DNA of 64,000 nt from Saccopteryx bilineata. Taxonomy: Eukaryota; Chordata; Mammalia; Chiroptera; Emballonuridae. The DNA lies in assembly GCF_036850765.1 (NCBI RefSeq), contig NC_089490.1, forward strand, positions 131,654,522 through 131,718,521. Direction: 5' to 3'. Shown here piece after piece: positions 44,860 through 55,108 of this stretch (the first letter of the stretch is position 1; every line of letters begins with the position of its first letter). Position numbers and translations under genes: made by a program. Below the pieces are notes generated by a model that did not search any database, was not told where the DNA came from, and saw only the letters and a program-made list of their open reading frames with translations.

Positions 44860-45546
44860 ATATCTGACAAAAGATTTGTGTCCAGAATATACCAAGAGCT
44901 TCTACAAATCGACACAAAAAAGACAGAAAACCTAAAGGAAAAAATAAGCTCTTCACAAAAAGTGATCTCTCAATGGCCAATAAATGAAGATGCTTGATAT
45001 CATGACTCATTGGAAAAAATGCAAATTAAAACCAAAATGCATGATACTCCACACCTACCAGAATGGTTAACATGAGGAAAACAATACCAAGTCATGCTTC
45101 CAAGCTGCTGATGGAAATGTAAACTGGCACACTACTTTGAAAACTGTTTGGCAGTATTCAAAGCGCTAAACAAACTCCTACACTATGACTCCCAGGAATA
45201 AATTCAAAAGAAATGTATATTTATGTTCATGCAAAAAACCTACAACCCTGACCTGTGGTAATACAGTAGATAAAGCTTCAACCGGGAACGCTGAGGTTGC
45301 CAGTTCAAAACTCCAGGTTTGCCTGGTCAAGGCACATACGAGAAGCAACTACTATGAGTTGAAGTTCCTCCTCCCTACCCCTCTTCTCTCTAAAATCAAT
45401 AAATAAAATCTAAAAGAAGAAAAACAAACTCACAAGAATGTTCATAACACTTCTGCTTGTAATACCCCCAAGCTGGAAACAATTTAAACGTCCAATAAAA
45501 GAATGGATCAGACAGTAGTTGTGGTGATGTCAAAAAATGTAATTCT
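44860..45546 (+). mobile_element. Old L1 3' region, split by a SINE type C
   Basis: The strings gatttgtgtccagaatatac, aaaatgcaaattaaaacc and atggaaatgtaaactggcac are L1 ORF2 3'-end/3' UTR. It resumes after the SINE with acaagaatgttcataacac. Confidence 0.8.
45245..45422 (+). mobile_element. SINE type C, diverged
   Basis: The head CCCTGACCTGTGGTAATAC and the core GGTTTGCCTGGTCAAGGCAC are recognisable. Confidence 0.85.
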
Positions 45547-45547
45547 T

Positions 45548-45728
45548 TATAGCAATGATTCTCCACCAGGGGTGATTTTTATCCCTAAGGGGACATTTAG
45601 CAAGGTCTAGAGACATTTGTGGTTGTCACAAGGTGGAGGGATGTGCTACCATCATCTTGTGGGTAGAAAGACCAGGGAGGCTGCTCAACTTCTTTCAATG
45701 CACAGGACACACAAAGAATTATCCAGAT
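45548..45728 (+). repeat. MER5A-like hAT-Charlie relic
   Basis: The order gattctccaccaggggtga, ggggacatttagcaaggtct, gacatttgtggttgtcac and acacaaagaattatccag matches the MER5A consensus. Confidence 0.85.
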
Positions 45729-45729
45729 T

Positions 45730-46096
45730 GCCTGACTGGTGGTGGCAGAGTGGATAGAGCATCGACTCAGGATGCTGAGGTGCCTGATTTGAAACCCCAA
45801 GGTCACCCGCTAGAGCACAGAATTGTGGGCTTGAGCACAGGCTTGCCAGCTTGAGATCAGTGTCGCTAGCCTGAGTGCAGGATCATCAACATGATCAACA
45901 TCACTGGCTTGAGCAAGGGGTCACTGGCTTGGCTTGAGCCCCCTCCACCCCCTGTGTAGGCATGTATGAGAAGCAATCAGTGAACATTAAAGAGATACAC
46001 CTATCACCTATCAGTTGATGCTTATCTCTTTCCTCTGCCCCCTTTCCTGTTCCTCTCTTGTGCACTCTCTTTCTAAAAAAAAAAAAAAAAAAAAAG
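45730..46096 (+). mobile_element. SINE type B
   Basis: The head GCCTGACTGGTGGTGGCAG, repeated tggcttgagc motifs and a 20-base A tail are present. Confidence 0.88.
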
Positions 46097-46149
46097 AATT
46101 AGCCAGCTCTAAATGCAATTAATGGTTAAGAGTCCCTGCTATATAATAA

Positions 46150-46465
46150 TGACAAAGAACACAGACTAGAACAACTTGGATAAAATTCACCAGCCTAATG
46201 CTGTGCAAAATAAACCAGACATACAAGAAAACATCCTGTCTCTTTCAGTTTGTAGAGCCCAAATGACGGGCAAAATGATTCGATGCTGTTCAAAGTCAAG
46301 TTAGGGGTGATCCTGGGTGGGAATAAAAGAAAGGAGGCAATGTGGGGACTTCTAGGGGCTGGTGATGGTCTGTCATTGATCTGGGCGCTGACTACATAAG
46401 CATGCTCACATTGTGAAAATTTTGTGCGATACAGTTGTGACTTGTGTGCTTTTTCTGTATGCATG
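46150..46465 (+). mobile_element. Old L1 3' UTR end
   Basis: The strings ggggacttctaggggctggt, cattgatctgggcgctgac and cttgtgtgctttttctgtat are L1 3' UTR. The hAT element is inserted into it. Confidence 0.7.
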
Positions 46466-46551
46466 CTCTTTTTCAGGGTTTGGGAACCTATAGCTCGCGA
46501 GCCAGATGTGGCTCTTTTGATGGCTGCATCTGGCTCACAGACAAATCTTTA

Positions 46552-46978
46552 TTTATTTATTTATTTATTTTATTTTATTTTTTTTTATTTTTTTTTCATT
46601 TTTCTGAAGCTGGAAACGGGGAGAGACAGTCAGACAGACTCCCGCATGCACCCGACCGGGATCCACCCGGCACGCCCACCAGGGGCGATGCTCTGCCCAC
46701 CAGGGGGCGATGCTCTGCCCATCCTGGGCGTCGCCATGTTGCGACCAGAGCCACTCTAGCGCCTGAGGTAGAGGCCACAGAGCCATCCCCAGCGCCCGGG
46801 CCATCTTTGCTCCAATGGAGCCTTGGCTGCGGGAGGGGAAGAGAGAGACAGAGAGGAAAGCGCGGCGGAGGGGTGGAGAAGCAAATGGGCGCTTCTCCTG
46901 TGTGTCCTGGCCGGGAATCGAACCCGGGTCCTCCGCACGCTAGGCCGACGCTCTACCGCTGAGCCAACCGGCCAGGGC
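46552..46978 (-). mobile_element. SINE type A, antisense, 18-bp perfect TSD
   Basis: The duplication ctcacagacaaatcttta at 46534-46551 and 46979-46996 shows insertion into the left untranslated part of the hAT element. The tRNA-like head is intact. Confidence 0.97.
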
Positions 46979-47208
46979 CTCACAGACAAATCTTTAATAA
47001 AAAAAAAATAATAATAACATTAAAAATATAAAACATTCTCATGTATTACAATCCATTCATTTCCTACCGCTCATGTTCATGGTTGCGGGTGGCTGGAGCC
47101 AAAAATTTTCATTGGATAACGCCTAACATACATGGGTTGTTGTGAGGTCAGGAAGTAAACTTCCCTCCTTTTAATCAAGTAGTCAGCTAGCTAATTGCAG
47201 AAACCCTT

Positions 47209-49170
47209 TTGACGAAGAAGATGGCTAAAAGAAAAAAAGATGAGGAGTATCGTACTTTTCAGCAGGAATGGACAGAGGAATTCGCCTTTGTGCAGAGAGC
47301 AGGTTCTGCAGTGTGTCTAATATGCAATGATAAAATTGCATCAATGAAACAGTCAAATATAAAGCGGCACTTCGACTCACGCCATACTACATTTGCATCG
47401 AAATATCCAGCAGGGGACAGCAGGAAGAAAGCATGTCAAGAGCTACTGTGCAGAGTGCAAGCTAGTCAGCAGCAACTCCGTGTTTGGATCCAACAAGGTG
47501 ACTGGAATTCGGCTAGCTTTGCTGGTGCTTTAGCAATTGTGAGAAACGGAAAGCCATTCACAGATGGGGAGTATGCCAAAACATTCATGCTTGATGTTGC
47601 CAATGAACTTTTTGACAACTTTTCGGATAAAGACAAGACAATTAAAGGAATAAAAGACATGCCTCTGTCGGCAAGAACTATTCATGATCATACCATCATG
47701 ATGGCAAATCAAATTGAGGCAACAGAAGTGGAGGACATAAATGCAGCACCATTCTTCTCTCTTGCTTTGGATGAGTCAAAATATGTAAGCCATTTATCCC
47801 AATTCAGCGTGATTGCAAGATATGCTGTCGGTGACACACTATGTGAAGAAAGTCTTGCTGTTTTGCATATGAAAGAGACAACAAGAGGGGAGGATTTATT
47901 CAAGTCTTTCACTGAGTTCGCTAAAGAAAAAAAATTTACCGATGGATAAACTTATTTCGGTGTGTACTGATGATGCTCCGTGCATGGTGGGGAAAAACAG
48001 AGGATTCGTAGCGCTTCTTCATGAACATGAAAAGAGACCCATCCTAAGTTTTCACTGCATCCTACATCAGGAGGCGCTTTGTGCTCAGATGTGTGGCAAG
48101 CAGCTTGGTGAGGTGATGTCGCTGGTCATTTGGTTGGTCAACTTTATTGTTGCCCGAGCTTTAAATGATCGCCAGTTTAAAACACTGCTGGATGAAGTTG
48201 GGAATAATTATCTTGGTCTGCTTCTTCACAGCAATGTGTGTTGGTTGTCAAGAGGGAAGGTGCTCAGCCCTTTCGCGGCTTGTCTGAGCGAAATCCAGAC
48301 TTTTCTTGAAATGAAAATCATCGAGCATCCTGAGTTAGCTAACACTGAGCGGCTACTGAAGTTCTACTATCTCGTGGACATAACTGAACATCTGAACCAG
48401 CTCAATGTGAAAATGCAAGGTGTTGGAAATACAGTCTTATCTCTTCAATAAGCAGTGTTTGCATTTGAAAACAAGCTGGAACTCTTCATCGCCAACATTG
48501 AAACAGGTCATTTACTACACTTTGAAAAACTGGGAGAGTTTAAAGATGCATGCACAGCAAGTGACCCTGCTCAACATCTTGATCTCCAGCAGCTAGCAGG
48601 CTTCACATCTAATTACCTGCAGTCATTCAAAGCACACTTTGGAGAATTTCGAGAGCGCACTCATCTTTTTAAGTTCATCACCCAGCTACACGAGTGTGCA
48701 GTGGACAGCGCCGACCTGAGTTACAACCCAGGTGTCTCTGTCAGAGATTTTGAGCTACAAGCTACTGACCTGAAGTCCTCAGACATGTGGGTGAATAAGT
48801 TCAAGTCACTGAATGAAGATTTGGGAAGACTTGCACGACAGCAAGCAGAGCTGGTGAGCAAACACAAGTGGAGAGAAATGAAAAAACGTCAACCTGCGGA
48901 TCAGCTGATTGTCAAAACTTGGAACACACTTCCCGTCACATACCACACTCTGCAGCATGTGAATATTGCTGTACTGACAATGTTTGGCTCTACGTATGCA
49001 TGTGAGCAGTCTTTCTCACATCTAAAGAACGTTAAGACCAACCTATGATCACGTTTAACGGATGGAAGTCTCAATGCCTGCATGAAGCTTAATCTCATCA
49101 CATATCAACTAGACTACAAAGCATCAGCAAAACCATGCAGTACCAGAAGTTGCATTAATGCTAAGAAGTA
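47209..49170 (+). pseudogene. hAT transposase, BED finger, recently broken
   Basis: Starting at MTKKMAKRKKDEEYRTFQ (or the Met at 47221), the frame shows a BED-type zinc finger (CLICNDKIASMKQSNIKRHF then DSRH), an RNase-H-like core with LALDESKYVSHL, CTDDAPCMVGKNRGF and FHCILHQEALCAQ, and a C-terminal dimerisation block FGSTYACEQSFSHLKNVKT. This is the class related to the GTF2IRD2/Charlie8 transposase. Three lesions break it: a 1-base insertion near 47940-47948 (frame moves from ending KKFTDG to KLISVCTDD), a CAA-to-TAA stop at 48449-48451, and a CGA-to-TGA stop at 49046-49048 after KTNL; the frame continues beyond it to about 49,160. The R of the usual RWLSRGK motif is Cys. Otherwise the frame is clean, so decay is recent compared with other relics here. 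Confidence 0.93.
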
Positions 49171-49256
49171 CTTTATTCATCATTGGTTAGCAACAGCATA
49201 ACAACATTATTAAAAAGAATTCAGAGACTTAACTGTACTTTAAAAGTGTTGGTCTT

Positions 49257-49760
49257 TTGCAGCACTGTTCACAGTGGCCAAGACATGGAAACAACCAAAA
49301 AGCCCTTCAATAGAAGACTGGATAAAGAAGATGTGGCACATATACACTATGGAATACTACTCAGCCATAAGAAATGATGACATCAGATCATTTACAGCAA
49401 AATGGTGGGATCTTGATAACATCATACGGAGTGAAATAAGTAAATCAGAAAAAAACAAGAACTACATGATTCCATACATTGGTGGAATATAAAAACGAGA
49501 CTAAGAGACATGGACAAGAGAGTGGTGGTTACCAGGGGTGGGGGGAGGGAGGATGCAGGAGGGAGGGAGGGAGAGAGTTAGGGGGAGGGGGAGGGGCACA
49601 GAGAAAACTAGACAGAGGGTGACGGAGGACAATCTGACTCTGGGTGAGGGGTATGCAACATAATTTAATGACAAGATAACCTAGACATGTTTTCTTTGAA
49701 TATATGTACCCTGAAATATTAATGTCATCCCATTAACATTAATAAAAATTTATTAAAAAA
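49257..49760 (+). mobile_element. L1 3' end, 5'-truncated, perfect TSD
   Basis: The end of ORF2 ([20 protein letters not shown], then NDDIRSFTAKWWDLDNIIRS) and the G-rich 3' UTR are bounded by a perfect 15-bp duplication, aaaagtgttggtctt, at 49242-49256 and 49761-49775. It lies within the hAT 3' non-coding part. Confidence 0.97.
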
Positions 49761-49904
49761 AAAAGTGTTGGTCTTACATAAAATGCACACATTTACTTGT
49801 ATTTAGTGTTAAACATATTGTATGGCTCTCACGGAATTACATTTTAATATATGTGGTGTTCATGGCTCTCTCAGCCAAAAAGGTTCCCTACCCCTGCTCT
49901 ATTT

Positions 49905-50181
49905 GAATAAAGGTAAAGACCTTCACCTTCCCCCTTCCTCCGCCTCTTTGCCCTATTCAGGCCTTATCAACTCTGCACTGAGCAACTGTCCCTGCTTGCC
50001 CTCCAGACAGCAGTCAGGGGGTCTCTAGGGGCACACAAATAAGACTATGTCCCTTCCTGCTCTAAAACTTTCCATGGCTCTCTATAGCCTCTAAAATCAT
50101 ATCCAAGTCCTTAAGGACTTTCTTGGCACCAACCATGCTTCTTCTGTGGTCTTATCTCGACCTACCCTCTCTACTTCTTCT
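49905..50181 (-). repeat. L2-like ancient repeat (probable)
   Basis: The string aaactttccatggctctcta, a ctctaaaatcatatccaagt-like stretch and cttaaggactttcttggcac follow an L2-type pattern. Confidence 0.5.
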
Positions 50182-50357
50182 TTTTTTATTTTTAAATTCA
50201 TTTTAGAGAGGAGAGAGAGAGAGAGAGAGAGAAGGGGGGGAAGAGCAGGAAGCATCAACTTCCCTATGTGTTTTGACCCAGTAAGCCCAGGGTTTCAAAC
50301 TGGCAACCTCAGCATTCCAGGTTGACGCTTTCTCCACTGGGCCACCACAGGTCAGGC
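50182..50357 (-). mobile_element. SINE type C, antisense
   Basis: The (ga)n tract at 50205-50233 and head complement CCACCACAGGTCAGGC at the right are diagnostic. Confidence 0.92.
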
Positions 50358-50575
50358 ATAGTTATTATATTATTAACTTGTTTCCTATGCTGTACATTAC
50401 ATTCCTAGGACTATTCTGTAACTACCAATTTGTACTTTTTAATCCCTTCATATTTTTTACTTAGCCCCTAAGCCCACCACCCCTCTGACAACCATCAAAA
50501 TGTTCTCTGTATCTATAAATTTGTCTCTGTCTTGTTTGTTTTATTCTTTAGATTCCAAAGGCAGGAATCCTTTTA
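50358..50575 (-). mobile_element. Old L1 3' fragment, antisense
   Basis: It is homologous to 24310-24520 in this window: cctatgctgtacattacatt, gacaaccatcaaaatgttc and gttctctgtatctataaat. Confidence 0.65.
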
Positions 50576-50775
50576 AAAATTTATTTTTTATTTTTTATTT
50601 TTTTAGAGAGTGTGCAAGGGAGAGAAAGAGAGAAATATTGACTTGCTGTTCCATTTATTTATGCACGCATTAATTGATTGATTCCTTTTTTCTTAGAGGG
50701 GAGGGGACAGACAGACAGGAAGGGAGAGAGATGAGAAGCATCAATTCATAGTTGCAGCACCGTAGTATATGTCTT
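50576..50775 (-). mobile_element. SINE fragments (D then B), antisense
   Basis: Positions 50590-50690 match the distal part of type D and 50695-50765 the distal part of type B (gacagacagacaggaaggg, gatgagaagcatcaattc). Both lack heads. Confidence 0.65.
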
Positions 50776-51361
50776 TCTCTAAAAGTCAATAAATAAAAAA
50801 TAGTAATAATGAAAGGAGAGAGAATAGTGGAGGGTGGAGGATATAGCTGCAAACAAAGGCTAGAAGCTGGATTGGAGGGACAGGTTCTTCCACACTTGCA
50901 GCGAGTCCTCTGTGCCCTCCTGGTTCAATTCCTGTGTGCGGGGAATCAAATCTCAGGGATGTGAAGCAAATTGCCTAGGGGCCCCACAGCCCAGAAAATC
51001 GTAACTTCCCCCACCTTCATGAGATCAGCTCCAGGGAGAGGCTTATTGTCCAAAGCTGAGGCCACTTGTGCAGATGACAATGGTTGGTCACCTGGCTACA
51101 GCTGGACCCCACTGAGTCCCCAGTGCATCTCAGGTGGTCATGATCCACGATTGTCTTCCATTCATGGCTCCAGGCTTCATGCCTTCGCGTGCTGCTGATC
51201 CAGGGTCACTTTCTTATCCAGCCATCAAGAGGGGGCACAGCACCTTCCCTTATTGTTCTCCACTAAGTGGGCACCATGGCCGAACCTGGGGCTGCTCCAC
51301 CTTCCATGCTGCCTGATCCGTGCACCCCACCAAACTGCAGACGTATTCCCCCCATCACAAC
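50776..51361. other. Unassigned intergenic sequence
   Basis: No exon, RNA or known repeat was recognised. Confidence 0.5.
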
Positions 51362-51600
51362 CTTCTTAAATTTATCCTGACTTGTTATGTGTCCTAACAT
51401 GTGGTCTATCCTAGAAAGTGTTCCATGTGCACTGAAAAGAATGTGTATTTTCTGCCAATATGGATTGAAATGCTCTGAAGGTACCGATTAAACCCATCTG
51501 ATCTAGTGTGTCATTTAAGGCTGATGTTTACTTGTTGATTTTCTGTCCGTAAATTCTGTCCCTTGATGTCAATAGGGAGTTAAAATCTCCTACTATGACT
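51362..51600 (-). mobile_element. L1 ORF2 fragment, antisense
   Basis: The phrases agtgttccatgtgcactgaa, aagaatgtgtattttctgcc and cttgatgtcaatagggagtt are antisense L1 ORF2. Confidence 0.8.
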
Positions 51601-51939
51601 CCAAATCACAGACTTTGGCCAGCTGCGCCCTACGCCTCCCAGCCTCCAGAATGGCCTCTAAAGCCCCCAATTTTGCGGTTGGCTTCTGAGCGAAACCATG
51701 AATGGGGCGGCATGGCCTCGGAGTTGGGACACGTCCCTGAGGTCCAAGGCGATGTCTGGGCCTCCTCGGGAACGCCCAGCCGAGCCATGCGCCACAGCAG
51801 ATGTGCAGGTCAGAGCCAGGTCAGAAGAGAGGACTCCGGAGGGCGCCGGGTGGGACGTGTAGCGGACGGAGAAACGGAAATCAGACTGAGCGCACCACGT
51901 CCACACTGTGTTCAGAGCGGAGCGATAGGTAGAAGCAAG

Positions 51940-52710
51940 ATATCTGCTTCTGGATCCCAGTAGAGCGAGCCTGCGACCCCGGCGGGGGGCGGGGCCAGCG
52001 GCGGGGACCGGAGCGGCCTACCGCCGAGAAGGAGCGGAGCGCAGTGCCGCCGGGACCCCGCGTCTGGCCGGACCTGCCCCTAGGCCCGCCTCCAGGCCCA
52101 GCCCCCGCCCCGCCCCAGCCTTTTTCCAGGCCCGCGGCTGACTCGGTGCTGGAACGAGTCTGGCCAGCCCGCGCTCGCTGCGTGCGTTTCCGTTACTGGC
52201 GCGCGGCCGCCAGCCCAGACGCCCACCCGGCGCACTCGCGCGCCCCCGCTGCCCAGGTAAGCGAGCTTCCTGAGCCCACAACACCGCCCACAACGCCATC
52301 CTCGCGGCCAGCTCCGGCCCCTCCTCCGCAGCCATGGAGGCCCCGGCCCAGTCCCTGGACGCAGCTGCTGTGTCTCCCGTCCCCCGTCCCCTGACGGCAT
52401 CTCGGGGCTTCCTATCGGGTCCCAGGCCCAGGCTGCGTCCCCGACAGAGCCCTGCTCCCCGGAGGGCCCCGGCGCCGCGCGCCTAGGACGGGCGGCCAAA
52501 CGGGGGCGAGGGACTGGGGTCAAGCCTGGCACCGGGAAGCAGGGTGATCTGGGTGCGTGAATGCGGGGAACGCGACGGGAATGTCGGCCCGTCACCTGCA
52601 AATCCATACGGAGCGCTCATTCGGTGCCGCCGGCGTGCTAAAGCTGGGGATGCAGACGGGGTCCCAGTCGCGGAGCTCGCAGCCGGGCCTCGTGGACGGC
52701 TAGGAACCGC
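51940..52710 (+). promoter_or_regulatory. CERS4: CpG island promoter, probably of CERS4
   Basis: The region is very G+C-rich with dense CpG and GC boxes (ggggcggggcc at about 51986-51996 and ccccgccccgcccc near 52106), suggesting an active housekeeping-type promoter. In human, CERS4 (a ceramide synthase) starts upstream of FBN3 and is transcribed away from it. The spacing of about 38 kb here fits that order. Assignment to CERS4 is inference from gene order only. Confidence 0.55.
52040..52256 (+). other. CERS4: Candidate non-coding first exon with splice donor
   Basis: Within the CpG island the plus-strand sequence ctgcccag followed by gtaagc at 52257-52262 is a near-consensus splice donor. 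A transcript starting near the GC box and spliced here would be a 5' UTR exon, as CERS4 has in human. The start is arbitrary and no ceramide synthase coding sequence lies in the window. Confidence 0.4.
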
Positions 52711-54479
52711 ATAATCATAAACCGATCATTCTAGCCCGTGCTACGTGTGGGGAAAACAACGCATCCAGGCAAAGGGGTAAGTTAAGTCAGGGAAGACTTC
52801 TCGGAGAAATTGTCATCCGGGCCTGAGTGGCCAGCCAGCAGGGAGGGCTTTTCAGGCCCAGAAAACAGCAAGATTCTGAAGCAGGGCCCAGCCTGGTGTG
52901 TTTGCAGAGCAAAAAAAAAGGCCAGCGTGGCTGAAGCGCAGGGATTGGAGGTTGGGAGAGCTTGCGGACCTCGAAGGTAGATGGCGACGAGTGTGCGGTT
53001 TCCATTCTCAAGCCTGTGGGGACCATAGAAGGCTTAGAACAAAGTGCGTGAGGGACTCCCATTGCATTTCAGAATATCCAGCAGCTGCTGTGGGCAGAAC
53101 AGATGGGAGGAGGCTGCTGCTGTGCACCTGTCAGGGCTGATGGAAACTAAGTGAATTGGGGGTTCATTTTGGCAGAACATAATTTTTATTTCCTTCCTGC
53201 TCAGAAGTGGGCATGAAGGAAAATGCCCAGAGGAGATTGTTGGCACGGGCAGCTGGGAGTGTGGAGGAGCCTTTCATCTGGGATGGAGAAACAGAGAGAA
53301 ACATGTCTGGAGGTGGAGCTGTGAGATGCTACCTGATGGGGGAGCCCAGGCAAGGTCCCAAGCTGCAGGATCTGTTGCATGAGGCCACCCGAGTTAAAAA
53401 TTTTGGAGCATGGGGCTGTATTTGAAACCCCTGGCATCCCCAGAATGATCTCAGTCCTCTTCCAAGAGCAGCTGCTGCAAACATACCAGTGAGCCTGGAC
53501 CCTCCCTCAGCACACCGGGGTCCCCACGGGCCTAGCCAGGTGGCAGGGATGAGGCTGTCAGGACCTTCCTTGCCTGCTCTCCCAGCTCACCTACTCCCAG
53601 CAAAGATGTTTTGAGGGGAGAGGGAAGTGTCAGTGGAAATAAGCTGAGAGTCTTGGGTCTTGAACTGGACTTTTGGCTCCAGGGAAAGTTTTCTGAGCTT
53701 CAGTTTGCCCATCTGTATAATGAGTCAGTAGTTCCTATCCCTGAGAGTGTTGGGGTCAAATGAAGCCTTGGCTAGGAAAGGGCTTGGCCATCTCAGTGGC
53801 AGCCTGATGTCTGGGGGTATGGGGAGGGCTCTGGTGCTGATGGGAGTTCACAACCCCATTAGCCTCCATTTCTTGTTCTGAGAAATGGGAGTGAGGTGGT
53901 TAACTACACCCACCTCCAGACCCAGGCCCATTTGCAGACTGAGCGAGTCAGACATGCAAATTGTTTGGTTGGCCCAGTGCCTGGCATGGAGTGAACACTG
54001 GCACAGGAGCTGCTGGGGTGGCTGTAGATGGTGGGGGGAGCAGGCCTGGGTTCACTCCTCCCACCTCCCACCTCCCACTACCCCTAGGACACCCACAGGA
54101 AAGCTGGCATGGGGGTGAGAGGCACAGTCTTCTCTTATCTGGACAGTGCAGGCTGTCCCCTTTCCGGCTGTGGGGCTGAGGCTGTCTAGAGGTTGCCACT
54201 GACCAAGTCCTGCCAGTTTGAGTTCAGTGCCCTCAGGATAGTGACATCACCTCCTACTACTGTGCTTCAGTTTCTTCCTTACAAAATGGGAATAATAGCA
54301 ATCATCACCTCAGAGGAGAGCACAGTACCTAGCTGCTAATAAGCACAGGTAAAACAGGCTGCCTGGGGGAAGGGAGCCAGGGGAATGACCTGGTTCAGCC
54401 TCGGGAGGGGTCAGAAATGCTTCTTGGACGAGGTGGCTGTTGGATTCATTAGAAAGGATGATTAAGAGTTAATGGGCAG
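52711..54479. other. Putative intron 1 with L2 and MIR relics
   Basis: Positions 52780-53010 (gtcagggaagacttctcgg, cagcgtggctgaagcgcag) look L2-like. MIRs are likely at 53690-53800 (gcttcagtttgcccatctgt) and 54190-54360 (gtgcttcagtttcttcctt). No coding exon was recognised. Confidence 0.55.
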
Positions 54480-54732
54480 GCCTGACCTGTGGTGGCGCAG
54501 TGGATAAAGCGTCAACCTGGAAACACTGAGGTTGCTGGTTCAAAACCCTGGGCTTACCTGGTCAAGGCACATATGGGAGTTGATGCTTCCTGCTCCTCCC
54601 CTCCCTTCTCTCTCTCTCTCTCTCTCTCTCCTCTCTATAATGAATAAATAAAAATCTTAAAAAAAAAAAAAAAGAGAAGTCCTCCCAAGCCCAACCTTAA
54701 AAAAAAAAAAAGTCTCATTAAAAAAAAAAGAA
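54480..54732 (+). mobile_element. SINE type C with compound tail
   Basis: The body is followed by three A runs separated by short unique pieces (gagaagtcctcccaagccca-like and gtctcatt). The 16-bp duplication aagagttaatgggcag stands at 54464-54479 and 54733-54748. Confidence 0.95.
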
Positions 54733-54749
54733 AAGAGTTAATGGGCAGA

Positions 54750-55059
54750 GCCTGACCAGGTGGTGGTGCAGTGGGTAGAGCGTCGGACTGGGATGTGGAG
54801 GACCCAGGTTCCAGACTCCGAGGTCACCAGCTTGAGCGTGGGCTCATCTGGTTTGAGCAAGGCTCACAGGCTTGAGCCCAAGGTCACTGGCTCGAGCAAG
54901 GGGCCACTCAGCCTGCTATAGCCCCTCAGTCAAGACACATATGAGAACTAAATCAATGAACAACTAAGTAACCACAACGAAGAATTGATGTTTCTCATAT
55001 CTCTCCCTTCCTGTCTGTCTGTCCCTATCTGTCCCTCTCTCTGTCTCTCTCTGTCTCTG

Positions 55060-55092
<33 letters not shown>
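54750..55092 (+). mobile_element. SINE type B at the same target site
   Basis: A full type B copy with a (CA)n end follows directly. The third copy of aagagttaatgggcag is at 55093-55108, so this element reused the target site of the preceding type C SINE. Confidence 0.95.
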
Positions 55093-55094
<2 letters not shown>

Positions 55095-55108
55095 GAGTTA
55101 ATGGGCAG

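Larger units (their letters stand above)
46474..49896 (+). mobile_element. hAT transposon, near complete, with nested SINE and L1
   Basis: The left terminus CAGGGTTTGGGAACCTATAG and right terminus GGTTCCCTACCCCTG are imperfect inverted repeats. The 8-bp TSDs ctcttttt (46466-46473) and ctctattt (49897-49904) differ at one base. It carries a full-length but broken transposase reading frame. Removing the SINE (46552-46978), the L1 (49257-49760) and their duplications leaves about 2.46 kb, a normal size for an autonomous hAT. It transposes by cut-and-paste when active; this copy is dead. Confidence 0.93.

Noticed and set aside
51595..51963. 122-codon open frame upstream of the second CpG island
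   Set aside because: No resemblance to a known protein and it begins inside L1-adjacent sequence; unsupported.
52044..52607. Open frames of 105-175 codons
   Set aside because: Same reason: CpG-island composition, with Pro/Arg/Ala-rich products and no recognisable family.
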